Shown: positions 1 through 7,332, counted from the stretch's first letter. The stretch is 13,369 nt of DNA from Clostridia bacterium (GCA_012515365.1 JAAYYM010000553.1:1-13369); one strand, 5' to 3'. Notes: a model not told the origin generated them from the sequence alone. A program made the numbers and translations.

Positions 1-823
1 GAAGTACTTTACATGCAGTTGCCGTCGATACACCTGACTGATCGTATCCCGGAGACAGCTCTACGATATCCATGCCTACAATGTTTAATGCAGACATATC
101 CAGAATTCCTTTGAGCAGATCAAGGAAAGAAATTCCTCCTGCCTCAGGAGTACCGGTTCCCGGAAATACAGATGGATCCAAAACATCCAGATCAATCGTA
201 AGATATACAGGATATCCCTGACATTCCTTAATCGCATCCTCTAATCCACTCAGATTAAATTTCTGTAGCTTTGTATGTTGTTTTGCCCATTCAAATTCTT
301 CTTTTTCACCACTTCGTATTCCAAACTGGTAGATACGTCCATCACCTGTAATATCCCAGATTCTGCGTAATACTGTGGCATGTGACAAAGCTTCTCCCAG
401 ATATTCCTCACGCAAGTCTGTATGCGCATCAAAATGGATCACGCGTATGTCATGAAATTTCTCATATACAGCCCTAAATGCACCTAATGTCACAAGATGT
501 TCGCCACCTATCATACACGGACGTTTTCCGGCTGCAACAATTGTTCTGGTTGCTTCTTCGATCTGCTCCAAGGCTCTTTTTGCATTTCCGAAAGGAAGTT
601 CAATATCACCTCCGTCAAAGATCCGATACTCTGTCAGATCGCGATCCTGATACGGACTATAGGTTTCTAGTCCATAGGATTCACCACGCATAACATGACT
701 GGCGAATCTTGTTCCTGGTCGAAAGGAAGTCGTTGAATCAAAAGGTGCTCCAAACACAACTGTTGTTGCTTCCTCCCAATCTGACTCACAGCCTAAAAAG
801 GTCTCTACATTGCTATTCCACAT
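1..823 (-). CDS. speB: Agmatinase SpeB (3' end beyond window)
   Basis: Hydrolyses agmatine to putrescine and urea in the cytoplasm, the second step of the arginine route to polyamines. The reading frame opens with MWNSNVETFLG and stays open for 274 codons to the window edge. Ureohydrolase (arginase/agmatinase) family, with the binuclear Mn-binding motifs present: GGEH at residues 106-109, FDAHTD at 131-136 (D132, H134, D136) and DLDVLDP at 211-217 (D211, D213). The PEAGG family motif is at 226-230. Agmatinases usually have about 285-310 residues, so only a short C-terminus should be missing. The start overlaps the speE stop by 11 nt in another frame (agATGtggaaTAG), and GGAGGAG lies 10 nt upstream inside speE, which suggests translational coupling. 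Agmatinase rather than arginase is favoured because an arginine-type decarboxylase and an aminopropyltransferase lie directly upstream. It is the last gene seen in the spe operon. Confidence 0.95.
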   Translation of the reverse strand, partial: MWNSNVETFLGCESDWEEATTVVFGAPFDSTTSFRPGTRFASHVMRGESYGLETYSPYQDRDLTEYRIFDGGDIELPFGNAKRALEQIEEATRTIVAAGKRPCMIGGEHLVTLGAFRAVYEKFHDIRVIHFDAHTDLREEYLGEALSHATVLRRIWDITGDGRIYQFGIRSGEKEEFEWAKQHTKLQKFNLSGLEDAIKECQGYPVYLTIDLDVLDPSVFPGTGTPEAGGISFLDLLKGILDMSALNIVGMDIVELSPGYDQSGVSTATACKVL

Positions 824-1664
824 CTCTTAATAACTCCTCCACATAATTAGGCAAAGCAAAAGCTCCTACATGTAATCTTGTATTATAATACTGTGTTTTA
901 AGCCCAAGCGTATTCCATCTGACAGGATCAAAATCCTTGGTAGGATGGTATTTCTTTGAAGAAAAACCAAAAAGCCAGTGACCTGAAGGGTAGGTTGGAA
1001 TATGTGCCTGATATACTTTACTGATTGAGAAACTCTCTACAATTCTTTTATGTGCTCTTTGCATTGCAAGCGCATCTTCTTTATAAAATGGACTTTCATG
1101 CTGATTGACGATAATGCCATCATCCTTAAGCGCTTTAAAACAATTACCATAAAATTCCTTTGTAAACAAGCCCTCTCCCGGTCCAAACGGATCAGTCGAG
1201 TCAACAATGATCAAATCATATTCCTGATTACAATGGCGGATAAACTTAAGTCCATCCTGATATGTAATGGTAACTCGTTTATCAGTCAAACCACAGGCTG
1301 TCTTTGGCAGATATTTTTTACATACCTCGACTACCAGCTCATCTATTTCTACCATATCGATATGTTCAATGGTCTCATAGCGCGTCAGCTCACGGACCAC
1401 TCCTCCATCACCTGCTCCTATTACCAAAACATTCTTTACTGATGGATGGACTGCCATAGGCACATGTACCATCATTTCATGATAAATAAATTCATCCCGC
1501 TCTGTTAACATCATATATCCGTCCAAAGTCAAAAACCTTCCAAATTCCTTTGAATCAAATATGTCTATCCGCTGATAATCACTTTGTCCGGAATAAATCT
1601 GTTTATCAACCTTAATTGAAAAACTTGCTTCCTTAGTGTGTTGTTCCGTAAACCATAATTCCAT
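813..1664 (-). CDS. speE: Spermidine synthase SpeE
   Basis: Polyamine aminopropyltransferase: transfers the aminopropyl group of decarboxylated SAM to putrescine, giving spermidine and methylthioadenosine. 283 residues, the usual bacterial length. The N-terminal beta domain (about 1-70) contains the substrate-gate stretch YQRIDIFDSKEFGRFLTLDG. The Rossmann fold follows, with the dcSAM-binding motif VLVIGAGDGGVVREL at 79-93 and the acidic MVEID at 104-108. The catalytic-loop signature VDSTDPFGPGEGLFTKEFY starts at 154, with D155 and D158 as the expected putrescine-binding/catalytic acids. The start is supported by AAGGGGTG 6 nt upstream. It sits 24 nt after speA and overlaps speB by 11 nt, so it is an internal operon gene. 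Enzymes of this family can accept other diamines (cadaverine, agmatine); putrescine is inferred from the agmatinase next door. Confidence 0.97.
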   Translation of the reverse strand: MELWFTEQHTKEASFSIKVDKQIYSGQSDYQRIDIFDSKEFGRFLTLDGYMMLTERDEFIYHEMMVHVPMAVHPSVKNVLVIGAGDGGVVRELTRYETIEHIDMVEIDELVVEVCKKYLPKTACGLTDKRVTITYQDGLKFIRHCNQEYDLIIVDSTDPFGPGEGLFTKEFYGNCFKALKDDGIIVNQHESPFYKEDALAMQRAHKRIVESFSISKVYQAHIPTYPSGHWLFGFSSKKYHPTKDFDPVRWNTLGLKTQYYNTRLHVGAFALPNYVEELLRDVE

Positions 1665-1688
1665 AAAATCACCCCTTAATCCTGATTA

Positions 1689-3134
1689 TCATTTAATCAC
1701 ATTAATATGTTCGATTTTCATATCTTCCGGTCCTGTCATAAAACAGCCCTTTTCCTTTGCATAGCAGATATAATTGATAATATCTGGTGTGATATATTCG
1801 CCTGGTGCCAGAATCGGAATACCAGGAGGATAACACATCACAAACTCTGCACTGATCCTGCCGACACTTTTGTTAATCGGCAATGTCTCTTTGTCTGCAT
1901 AAAATGCCATCTGCGGAGTCGCCGCTACCTGCGGATTGATATATTCATGATCAAACATTCCTGATGTATTTTTCTTAAATCTGCGTCTGATCTCTGATAA
2001 TGCACTTACCAAACGTTCAATATCTTGTATTCTGTCACCTACAGAAAGATAAGCAAGTATGTTTCCAATGTCACCAAATTCTATCTGAATGTCATATTCG
2101 TCCCTTAACAAATCATATACTTCTATTCCGGCAAGTCCTGTCTCAAATGTATTGACAGAAAGCTTCGTCACATCAAAATCAAAAACAGACTCTCCATCGA
2201 TTAATTCCTTACAGTAAGCATAATAATCACCAATCTGGTTAATTTCTGAACGAGCATATTTTGCCAGTTTTCTTACTTTTTCAAAGATTTCTTCTCCGTT
2301 AAGTGCCAGATTGCAGCGGGAAATATCAAGACTGGACAACAATAGATAACTTCCACTTGTCGTCTGGGTCAGATTGATGATCTGACGTACATAATCCGCA
2401 TTCATCTGGGGGCCTGCCAATAAAAATGAACTCTGTGTCAGACTTCCGCCTGATTTATGCATGCTGACCGCTGCCATATCAGCACCTGCCTCCATCGCTG
2501 ATATTGGAAGCTTCTTATCAAAGTAAAAATGTGTCCCATGAGCTTCATCAGCCAGAAGTTTCATACCATGCTGATGTGCAAGTTCTGTTATTCTCTTAAT
2601 ATCCGAACAAATCCCGTAATAAGTCGGGTTATTAATTAAAATCGCCTTGGCATCCGGGTTTTTCTGAATTGCCTCTTCTATTTCTTTTACTGTTACGCCT
2701 AAAGAAATGCCCAGCCTTTGGTTTACAGCTGGATTTACATATACAGGAACAGCTCCACTGAGTACCAGTGCATTAATTGCACTCCTATGTACATTTCTCG
2801 GCATGATGATTTTATCTCCACTCTTGCAGACAGATAAAATCATAGATTGTACAGATCCAGTCGTTCCACTTACGATAAAAAAGGCATTTGCAGCACCAAA
2901 TGCATCCGCCGCAAGTGCCTCTGCCTCTCTGATTACAGAAACCGGATGGCATAGATTATCTAATGGTTTCATAGAATTAACATCTACGCTCATACATTTT
3001 TCACCGAGGAAATCAGTTAATTTCGGATTTCCTTTCCCACGTTTATGTCCCGGTACGTCAAATGGTACGACACGTTCTTTTCTGAATTTCTTTAATGCAC
3101 GGTAAATCGGCATTTGTGTCTGATCTAGCTCCAT
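1689..3134 (-). CDS. speA: Arginine decarboxylase, fold-type I PLP enzyme (SpeA, Bacillus type)
   Basis: Probably decarboxylates arginine to agmatine, the entry to the polyamine route encoded here. 481 residues, matching the short Gram-positive Orn/Lys/Arg decarboxylases of the aspartate-aminotransferase fold, which lack the N-terminal wing domain of the E. coli inducible enzymes. Visible motifs: FDVPGHKRG at 25-33 (the PGHKxG signature of the family), FFIVSGTTGSVQSMI at 85-99 (phosphate-binding loop), the DEAHG motif at 196-200, and SMHKSGG at 224-230 with K227 as the expected PLP Schiff-base lysine. Start: GGAGGAA lies 4-5 nt upstream of the ATG. It is 23 nt downstream of speD and 24 nt upstream of speE. 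Sequence alone does not separate arginine from lysine or ornithine specificity in this family. Arginine is inferred because agmatinase is encoded in the same operon. Confidence 0.9.
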   Translation of the reverse strand: MELDQTQMPIYRALKKFRKERVVPFDVPGHKRGKGNPKLTDFLGEKCMSVDVNSMKPLDNLCHPVSVIREAEALAADAFGAANAFFIVSGTTGSVQSMILSVCKSGDKIIMPRNVHRSAINALVLSGAVPVYVNPAVNQRLGISLGVTVKEIEEAIQKNPDAKAILINNPTYYGICSDIKRITELAHQHGMKLLADEAHGTHFYFDKKLPISAMEAGADMAAVSMHKSGGSLTQSSFLLAGPQMNADYVRQIINLTQTTSGSYLLLSSLDISRCNLALNGEEIFEKVRKLAKYARSEINQIGDYYAYCKELIDGESVFDFDVTKLSVNTFETGLAGIEVYDLLRDEYDIQIEFGDIGNILAYLSVGDRIQDIERLVSALSEIRRRFKKNTSGMFDHEYINPQVAATPQMAFYADKETLPINKSVGRISAEFVMCYPPGIPILAPGEYITPDIINYICYAKEKGCFMTGPEDMKIEHINVIK

Positions 3135-3157
3135 GATCTTCCTCCTGTCACAAACAA

Positions 3158-3952
3158 CTAAAAGATATTACTTCCGCTAAATATTTCTATCATTTCCTGA
3201 CGCAGACTGTTCGTAATAGAGAGCCGGGTCTTTGGTGTGATTTCATATACATCTGTTTTAAACAGATAATTTTGGAGATCAATCTCCTTAATCAGCATCT
3301 TTGTATGAAAGATATTTGACTGATACATGTTTACATCGATTGCATCGTATTTTTGTAATGTATCTGTCGCAATGTAATCCTGTATTGAGGTCATATGATG
3401 ATCCATGAAGAGCTTCTTTCCATCAATATCTCTTGTAAAACCACGTACCTTATAGTCCATCGTAATGATATCGGAATCAAAGCTGCCGATCAGATAATCC
3501 AGTGTTGATAGCGGGGTGATCTCACCACAAGTGGCAACATCAATATCTACGCGAAAGGTAGCAATAGATGTCTCCGGATGATATTCCGGATAGGTATGTA
3601 CAGTCACATGACTTTTATCCAGATGAGCCATCGTCAAATCATTGTGATTCATAATCTCTTCTGTCAATCCGCCGATGCGGGATTCATAAGTCTGTTCCTC
3701 TGCCAAAAGAATGGTAGCGCTTGCCCCCTGTGGCTCATAATCCTGTTTGGATACACTTAATACATGTGCTCCGATCATCTCAGATACCTTGCACAGGATA
3801 TTAACCAGACGTTCCGAACTATACTCTTCATCAATATATGCTATGTAATCCTTTTGCTCTCGCTGTGTTTTTGCATAACAAACATCATATATGTTAAAGC
3901 TCAGGGATTTTGTTAAATTATTAAATCCATATAATTTCATTTTTGTCGACAT
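3158..3952 (-). CDS. speD: S-adenosylmethionine decarboxylase proenzyme SpeD (class 1A, E. coli type)
   Basis: Makes decarboxylated SAM, the aminopropyl donor for SpeE. It is a pyruvoyl enzyme that cuts itself into a beta and an alpha chain. With the chosen start MSTKMKLYGFNNLTKSLSF the product has 264 residues, the same length as E. coli SpeD as I recall it, and resembles it along its length. The cleavage site is in LDKSHVTVHTYPE: K113/S114, where Ser114 would become the pyruvoyl group. H119 and C142 (in the STCG stretch) match the expected processing/catalytic His and Cys. The frame can be extended to a GTG at 4015, but that codon lies inside the terminator hairpin and has no ribosome site. 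The ATG at 3952 has GGGAG 8 nt upstream, so the shorter form is preferred. It is the first gene of speD-speA-speE-speB, behind a long structured leader. The well-known Bacillus SpeD is the much shorter class 1B type, so this long form is notable in a Firmicute. Confidence 0.96.
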   Translation of the reverse strand: MSTKMKLYGFNNLTKSLSFNIYDVCYAKTQREQKDYIAYIDEEYSSERLVNILCKVSEMIGAHVLSVSKQDYEPQGASATILLAEEQTYESRIGGLTEEIMNHNDLTMAHLDKSHVTVHTYPEYHPETSIATFRVDIDVATCGEITPLSTLDYLIGSFDSDIITMDYKVRGFTRDIDGKKLFMDHHMTSIQDYIATDTLQKYDAIDVNMYQSNIFHTKMLIKEIDLQNYLFKTDVYEITPKTRLSITNSLRQEMIEIFSGSNIF

Positions 3953-4275
3953 CTGATCATCTCCCGTTCTCTTCGTGTTTTCTATTAGATGAAAAAAAGA
4001 TTCAAGTGTATACACCTACGTACCGCTACACTTGAATCTTACTAATTGTTTTATTTATTCGGAGAATCTCCGTATTTTATCCAATATAGTGTTTGAGAGT
4101 CTATATAGCAAGAATTTACTTTTAATACTCTTATTGATTTTCACAAGTGTGATGTGCTATTGCACACGGTTGTATAGTCACCAACTTATAAAATTTGAGC
4201 TCTTCACTCTATCAATAGGGCAATTAGATTGCCTATGTACATAAAATTCCCGCAAAATCTCTAACACTTTTGCTA
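3953..4275 (-). promoter_or_regulatory. Long structured 5' leader of the spe operon, candidate attenuator or riboswitch
   Basis: Non-coding stretch of about 320 nt from the predicted start of transcription to speD. Hairpins visible, in transcript order: GCAAAA/TTTTGC (4268-4273 with 4252-4257); a strong GGCAAT/ATTGCC stem extended by ATA/TAT (4215-4236); TGTGC/GCACA with a 4-nt loop (4153-4166); ATATAG/CTATAT (4084-4089 with 4101-4106); CGGAG/CTCCG (4060-4072); then the terminator. Segment 4150-4136 reads ACACTTGTGAAAATC and resembles the terminator 3' arm. It could pair with the 5' arm through ACACTTG:CAAGTGT and AATC:GATT. GTGTG (4167-4163) could in turn pair with CACAC (4151-4147) and hide that segment. 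I do not recognise a named riboswitch class. Confidence 0.55.
3992..4040 (-). terminator. Intrinsic terminator in the speD leader (candidate attenuator)
   Basis: On the minus strand, arms AAGATTCAAGTGTA (4040-4027) and TACACTTGAATCTT (4010-3997) form a perfect 14-bp stem around a 16-nt loop. A run of seven T (3998-3992), two of them within the stem, follows. This is a textbook Rho-independent terminator pointing toward speD. It ends about 39 nt before the speD start codon and so lies between the promoter at 4282-4311 and the gene. It could also stop readthrough from galK-galT, but it is about 340 nt past the galT stop, with a good promoter in between. Regulated attenuation is the more interesting reading. 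Confidence 0.85.
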
Positions 4276-4281
4276 ACGATA

Positions 4282-4311
4282 ATTATATCTTAACTGATAC
4301 CGTTAAGTCAA
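4282..4311 (-). promoter_or_regulatory. Promoter of the spe operon with an internal inverted repeat
   Basis: The minus strand has -35 TTGACT (4311-4306), an 18-bp spacer and -10 TATAAT (4287-4282), a good vegetative sigma-factor promoter predicting transcription from about 4275. The spacer region holds a perfect inverted repeat CTTAAC-N7-GTTAAG (4289-4307), which partly overlaps the -35 box. It is placed like a repressor operator; the cognate protein is not evident in the window. The remaining bases between the galT stop and the promoter contain only a short direct repeat (separate entry). Confidence 0.7.
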
Positions 4312-4323
4312 TCTTTTTTTTAC

Positions 4324-4363
4324 TGCTGCTTCATTCCTTTTTTTTCTTGCTGCCTCATTCCTT
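4324..4363. repeat. Two 16-bp direct repeats just after galT
   Basis: TGCTGCTTCATTCCTT (4324-4339) and TGCTGCCTCATTCCTT (4348-4363) differ by one base and recur with a 24-bp period, separated by a T-rich spacer. On the minus strand the period keeps the reading frame and spells GMRQQEKK then GMKQQ before a TAA at 4322-4320. This frame is -1 relative to the galT stop, so it may be a relic or an alternative C-terminus of galT (see findings). Confidence 0.6.
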
Positions 4364-4381
4364 CCACTTCATCCGGACAGA

Positions 4382-5878
4382 TCAGTTTAATGCTTCTATA
4401 AATCGTCTAAAGTAGGTTCTTCCCTCTTTCGTACACTTAAATACACCCGCATCCTCAAGCACTTTTGTAAACACGATGCCTGTTTCTTTTTTTAGGATAC
4501 CCATTATGTTGTCTTGATTAACCGATGGATAAGATACAAGGATTTCATCTACCCATTCTTTATGCTTATTGACTTTTTCATTCTGGGTAATATCCTTACC
4601 TTCTATGATATATTCTGCCAATAGCTGCAGCTCTTCACTTAATCTGGAAGGCAGTATAGCCAGACCCATGACCTCAATCGCCCCGATATTTTCTTTTTTG
4701 ATATGATGATATTCCGGGCGCGGATGGTAAACACCAAGTGGGCGCTCAGGTGTTGTAATGTTGTTACGTAATGCAAGATCCAGCTCATACACACCGTTTT
4801 TGATGCGTGCTGCCGGTGTAATCGTATTATGGCGGGTTTCATTTGTATGAGAGAAAATAAAAGCTTCTTCATCTGTATACCCAATCCATGTATCCAGTAT
4901 TTTTGCGGCTGCATCTACAAGACGTTTTTCATCTTTTGAGCTGATACGGATAACAGATAACGGCCAATGCAGAATTCCGGCATCAACATCTTCAAAGCCT
5001 TTGATGGTAAAGTGCTCCTCTATGGCAGCTCTCGACATGGCAAATTCAAAATTGCCTCCCTGAAAATGCTCATGGCTTAAAATAGATCCTCCAACAATAG
5101 GCAGATCTGCATTTGTTGCGATCACATAATGTGGAAACTGACGTACAAAATCAAACAGTTTCTCAAAAACCGATTTGTCAATCACCATCGGCACATGCTT
5201 TTGATTTAAAACAATACAATGTTCATTGTAATATACATAAGGAGAATATTGGAATCCCCATGGTTCTCCACAAATTTCGATGGGAATGATTCTATGATTC
5301 TCTCGCGCAGGATGATCCAGACGTCCGGCATATCCTTCATTCTCCATACATAGTAAGCATTTTGGATATCCAGATGGTTTTGCTTTTCCTGCAAGAGCGA
5401 TTACTTTTGGATCTTTTTCCGGTTTTGACAGGTTGATGGTAATGTCGATCTGTCCATAATCGCTGTCTACCTGCCATTTGATATCCTTTTCAATGCGATA
5501 TCTGCGTATATAATCAGAATCCTGTGACAATTTATAATAGTAATCGGTTGCCTCTTTTGGATTCTTATGATATCTTTCCCTGAATTGGCGAATCACCTCA
5601 CTAGGTCTTTGAACCAAACAGTTCATCACTTTTGTATCAAACAAATCTCTATGAACAACGGAATTATCCTCTATCAGTCCATTTTCATATGCATAATCAC
5701 ATATTCCAGATAGAATCTGCTCTAAGCTTTTAGTTTCGTTCGGATTTGTCTCAGCTTTGTAATCACTTAGATGCAACAGATCTAATATCAGATTCGTTGT
5801 ATATATCTGATCTTCCTTTTGGATCAATTCACAGTCAAGTCCATATTGTACCAGTGCCGCTATATCCTGATCTATCAT
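4382..5878 (-). CDS. galT: Galactose-1-phosphate uridylyltransferase GalT, class 2 (Firmicutes type)
   Basis: Leloir enzyme exchanging UMP between UDP-glucose and galactose-1-phosphate, giving glucose-1-phosphate and UDP-galactose; cytoplasmic. About 498 residues, the long class-2 form of Gram-positive bacteria rather than the roughly 350-residue E. coli type. Landmarks, numbered from the preferred start: the Cys pair in YPKCLLCMENEGYAGR (about 172-187), ATNADLPIVGGSIL (about 254-267) and the class-2 active-site stretch SHEHFQGG (268-275). The frame also contains an ATG two codons earlier, at 5884, but GGAGG touches that codon directly. The ATG at 5878 has the same GGAGG 6 nt upstream and is the better start (MIDQDIAALVQYG). 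It follows galK by less than 20 nt and shares its transcript. No terminator is seen directly after the stop. Confidence 0.95.
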   Translation of the reverse strand: MIDQDIAALVQYGLDCELIQKEDQIYTTNLILDLLHLSDYKAETNPNETKSLEQILSGICDYAYENGLIEDNSVVHRDLFDTKVMNCLVQRPSEVIRQFRERYHKNPKEATDYYYKLSQDSDYIRRYRIEKDIKWQVDSDYGQIDITINLSKPEKDPKVIALAGKAKPSGYPKCLLCMENEGYAGRLDHPARENHRIIPIEICGEPWGFQYSPYVYYNEHCIVLNQKHVPMVIDKSVFEKLFDFVRQFPHYVIATNADLPIVGGSILSHEHFQGGNFEFAMSRAAIEEHFTIKGFEDVDAGILHWPLSVIRISSKDEKRLVDAAAKILDTWIGYTDEEAFIFSHTNETRHNTITPAARIKNGVYELDLALRNNITTPERPLGVYHPRPEYHHIKKENIGAIEVMGLAILPSRLSEELQLLAEYIIEGKDITQNEKVNKHKEWVDEILVSYPSVNQDNIMGILKKETGIVFTKVLEDAGVFKCTKEGRTYFRRFIEALN

Positions 5879-5896
5879 ATTCATCCTCCATTCTGA

Positions 5897-7180
5897 TCAT
5901 CCAATGATACGGATTCCACCATATTTTCGTATTTTTAATACCTGACAACAGCCTTTTCCAAAATAGTATTCGATATACTCTTTGTAGGAAGCTACTATAT
6001 CATCGTCAATGAATACCTGTATGGTTCCGGCGAAGCCTCCTCCATGAACCCTGCAGACTCCCATGTCCTTGATCAGCTTATTTGTTAAGACAAGTGCCAT
6101 CGGAACGCTCTGATTTTGATAATCTATATTTGCATATACATTTTGTAAATAGCAATATGAGCTCTCTCCAGACTCTTTAATTAATTCCTTAAAACGTGAA
6201 AATTTATTCGTTCTTAATGCTTCCACTTCTTCCCTGACACGCCGATTATCATCAAAGAAATGAATTGCTCTGAGCACACTACGATCGCCTATAGTTTCAC
6301 GAATCCTCGGAATTTCCTGATAGAATTCATTTTCATCTACATCCACTAGATATTCTTTATGAAAATATGCAGCTACCTCTTTCATTTCAATGGGTATAGC
6401 CGAATACTCTGCTGACAGATCTGCATGAGATCCTTTCGTATCTACGATACACAGACTATAATTAAATTGTTCAAATTCGACATCCAGCTTATCAATCACC
6501 GGATTATGATTATCATAAAAATTAATATGCACCAGACTTCCAACTGCAGACGCCGTCTGATCCATCAGACCGCTCAGCTTGTCAAAGTACACATTTTCTG
6601 CATATTGTCCAGCCTGAGCAAGTAAAATCGGACTGATTTCCATCCCGCAGAACAGACCGGACACAATCGTGCCAAGTACAATTTCAAAAGAGGCTGATGA
6701 TGATAAGCCTGAGCCATTTAGCACATCGCTGGTCAGATATGCCTGAAATGCTCCTGACGGGTATCCATGATCCTTAAGAAAAGCAAAAACGCCTCGCATC
6801 AAAGTCTCACTGGTATTAGCTTCTTCCTGACGTTTTTCATAATCGTCAACCACAATGTCTTTCATATGATAGCCATCCGATACGACCTTAATCAACCCCT
6901 CTTTATTATATCCAACGATTGCTATCACATCCAAATTAACTGCTGCAGCAAGCACCTCTCCTCTTTGGTGGTCTGTATGATTTCCGCCTACCTCTGTACG
7001 GCCCGGTGCACTATAAATCTCGATATCACCCTCTCCATATATCTCTTCATAGGTCCTGATCGCTTCCATAAAGCGTTCTCTTTGGTAATTTAGCTTTTTG
7101 GGATCTACATAGACTTCCAGCAAAAGATTGTCATATTCCTGTCTATCCAGTTCTGCTAATACTTGTTTTGAATTTCTCAT
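5897..7180 (-). CDS. galK: Galactokinase GalK (clostridial GHMP-kinase variant)
   Basis: Phosphorylates galactose at C1 with ATP, the first committed Leloir step; cytoplasmic. 427 residues, somewhat longer than the roughly 385-390 of typical bacterial GalK. All three GHMP-kinase motifs are present: motif 1 APGRTEVGGNHTDHQRG (58-74), ATP-binding motif 2 LNGSGLSSSASFE (154-166) and motif 3 CRVHGGGFAGT (376-386). GLMDQ has the expected catalytic Asp at 207. Motif 1 departs from the usual GRVNLIGEHTDY, with Asn where the galactose-contacting Glu normally sits (see findings). The extra length is mainly about 30 residues before motif 1. GGAG lies 7 nt before the ATG. It is the first gene of galK-galT, divergent from the LacI-type regulator and preceded by a putative operator overlapping its promoter. 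Other GHMP sugar kinases are conceivable, but pairing with galT makes galactokinase by far the best call. Confidence 0.93.
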   Translation of the reverse strand: MRNSKQVLAELDRQEYDNLLLEVYVDPKKLNYQRERFMEAIRTYEEIYGEGDIEIYSAPGRTEVGGNHTDHQRGEVLAAAVNLDVIAIVGYNKEGLIKVVSDGYHMKDIVVDDYEKRQEEANTSETLMRGVFAFLKDHGYPSGAFQAYLTSDVLNGSGLSSSASFEIVLGTIVSGLFCGMEISPILLAQAGQYAENVYFDKLSGLMDQTASAVGSLVHINFYDNHNPVIDKLDVEFEQFNYSLCIVDTKGSHADLSAEYSAIPIEMKEVAAYFHKEYLVDVDENEFYQEIPRIRETIGDRSVLRAIHFFDDNRRVREEVEALRTNKFSRFKELIKESGESSYCYLQNVYANIDYQNQSVPMALVLTNKLIKDMGVCRVHGGGFAGTIQVFIDDDIVASYKEYIEYYFGKGCCQVLKIRKYGGIRIIG

Positions 7181-7231
7181 TGTTATTCTCCATCAATTAA
7201 TGCTATTTTTAAAGGTTGTATTTCTTGACAT

Positions 7232-7259
7232 TTAGTAAACAATGTGATATGTTTACTAA
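7232..7259. promoter_or_regulatory. Putative GalR operator 1 (galK promoter)
   Basis: Perfect inverted repeat TTAGTAAACA-N8-TGTTTACTAA between galK and the divergent LacI-type gene. It begins 2 bp downstream of the galK -10 box on the minus strand, so it covers the galK transcription start, and it lies over a plus-strand promoter (TTGACA 7225-7230, 17 bp, TATGTT 7248-7253). The GTAAAC/GTTTAC half-sites recur in operator 2. Binding by the adjacent repressor is inference from position and symmetry. Confidence 0.7.
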
Positions 7260-7260
7260 T

Positions 7261-7266
7261 ATTATA
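7261..7266 (-). promoter_or_regulatory. -10 box of the galK-galT promoter
   Basis: TATAAT on the minus strand (7266-7261), about 80 nt upstream of the galK ATG and directly next to operator 1. No convincing -35 box sits 16-18 bp upstream. A TTGACT at 7312-7307 is too far away for this -10, but could serve GATAAT about 15 bp downstream of it. The exact promoter is therefore uncertain. Confidence 0.5.
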
Positions 7267-7332
7267 ACCAAATCTATATCATAAAATTATCATTTCATAT
7301 CGATTTAGTCAATATAAATTCGAATAATCGAT

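Noticed and set aside
3953..4015. N-terminal extension of SpeD from the GTG at 4015
   Set aside because: The codons run through the terminator stem and T run, there is no ribosome site before the GTG, and SpeD homologues start at the MKLYGF region. The ATG at 3952 has GGGAG at 8 nt.
4032..4244. Plus-strand open frame of 70 codons in the galT-speD gap
   Set aside because: It has no ribosome site, runs antisense through the leader hairpins, has A+T-driven composition and resembles no family.
4382..5884. galT start at the ATG at 5884
   Set aside because: The GGAGG motif is directly adjacent to that ATG, leaving no spacing; the ATG two codons later has ideal spacing. A difference of two residues only.
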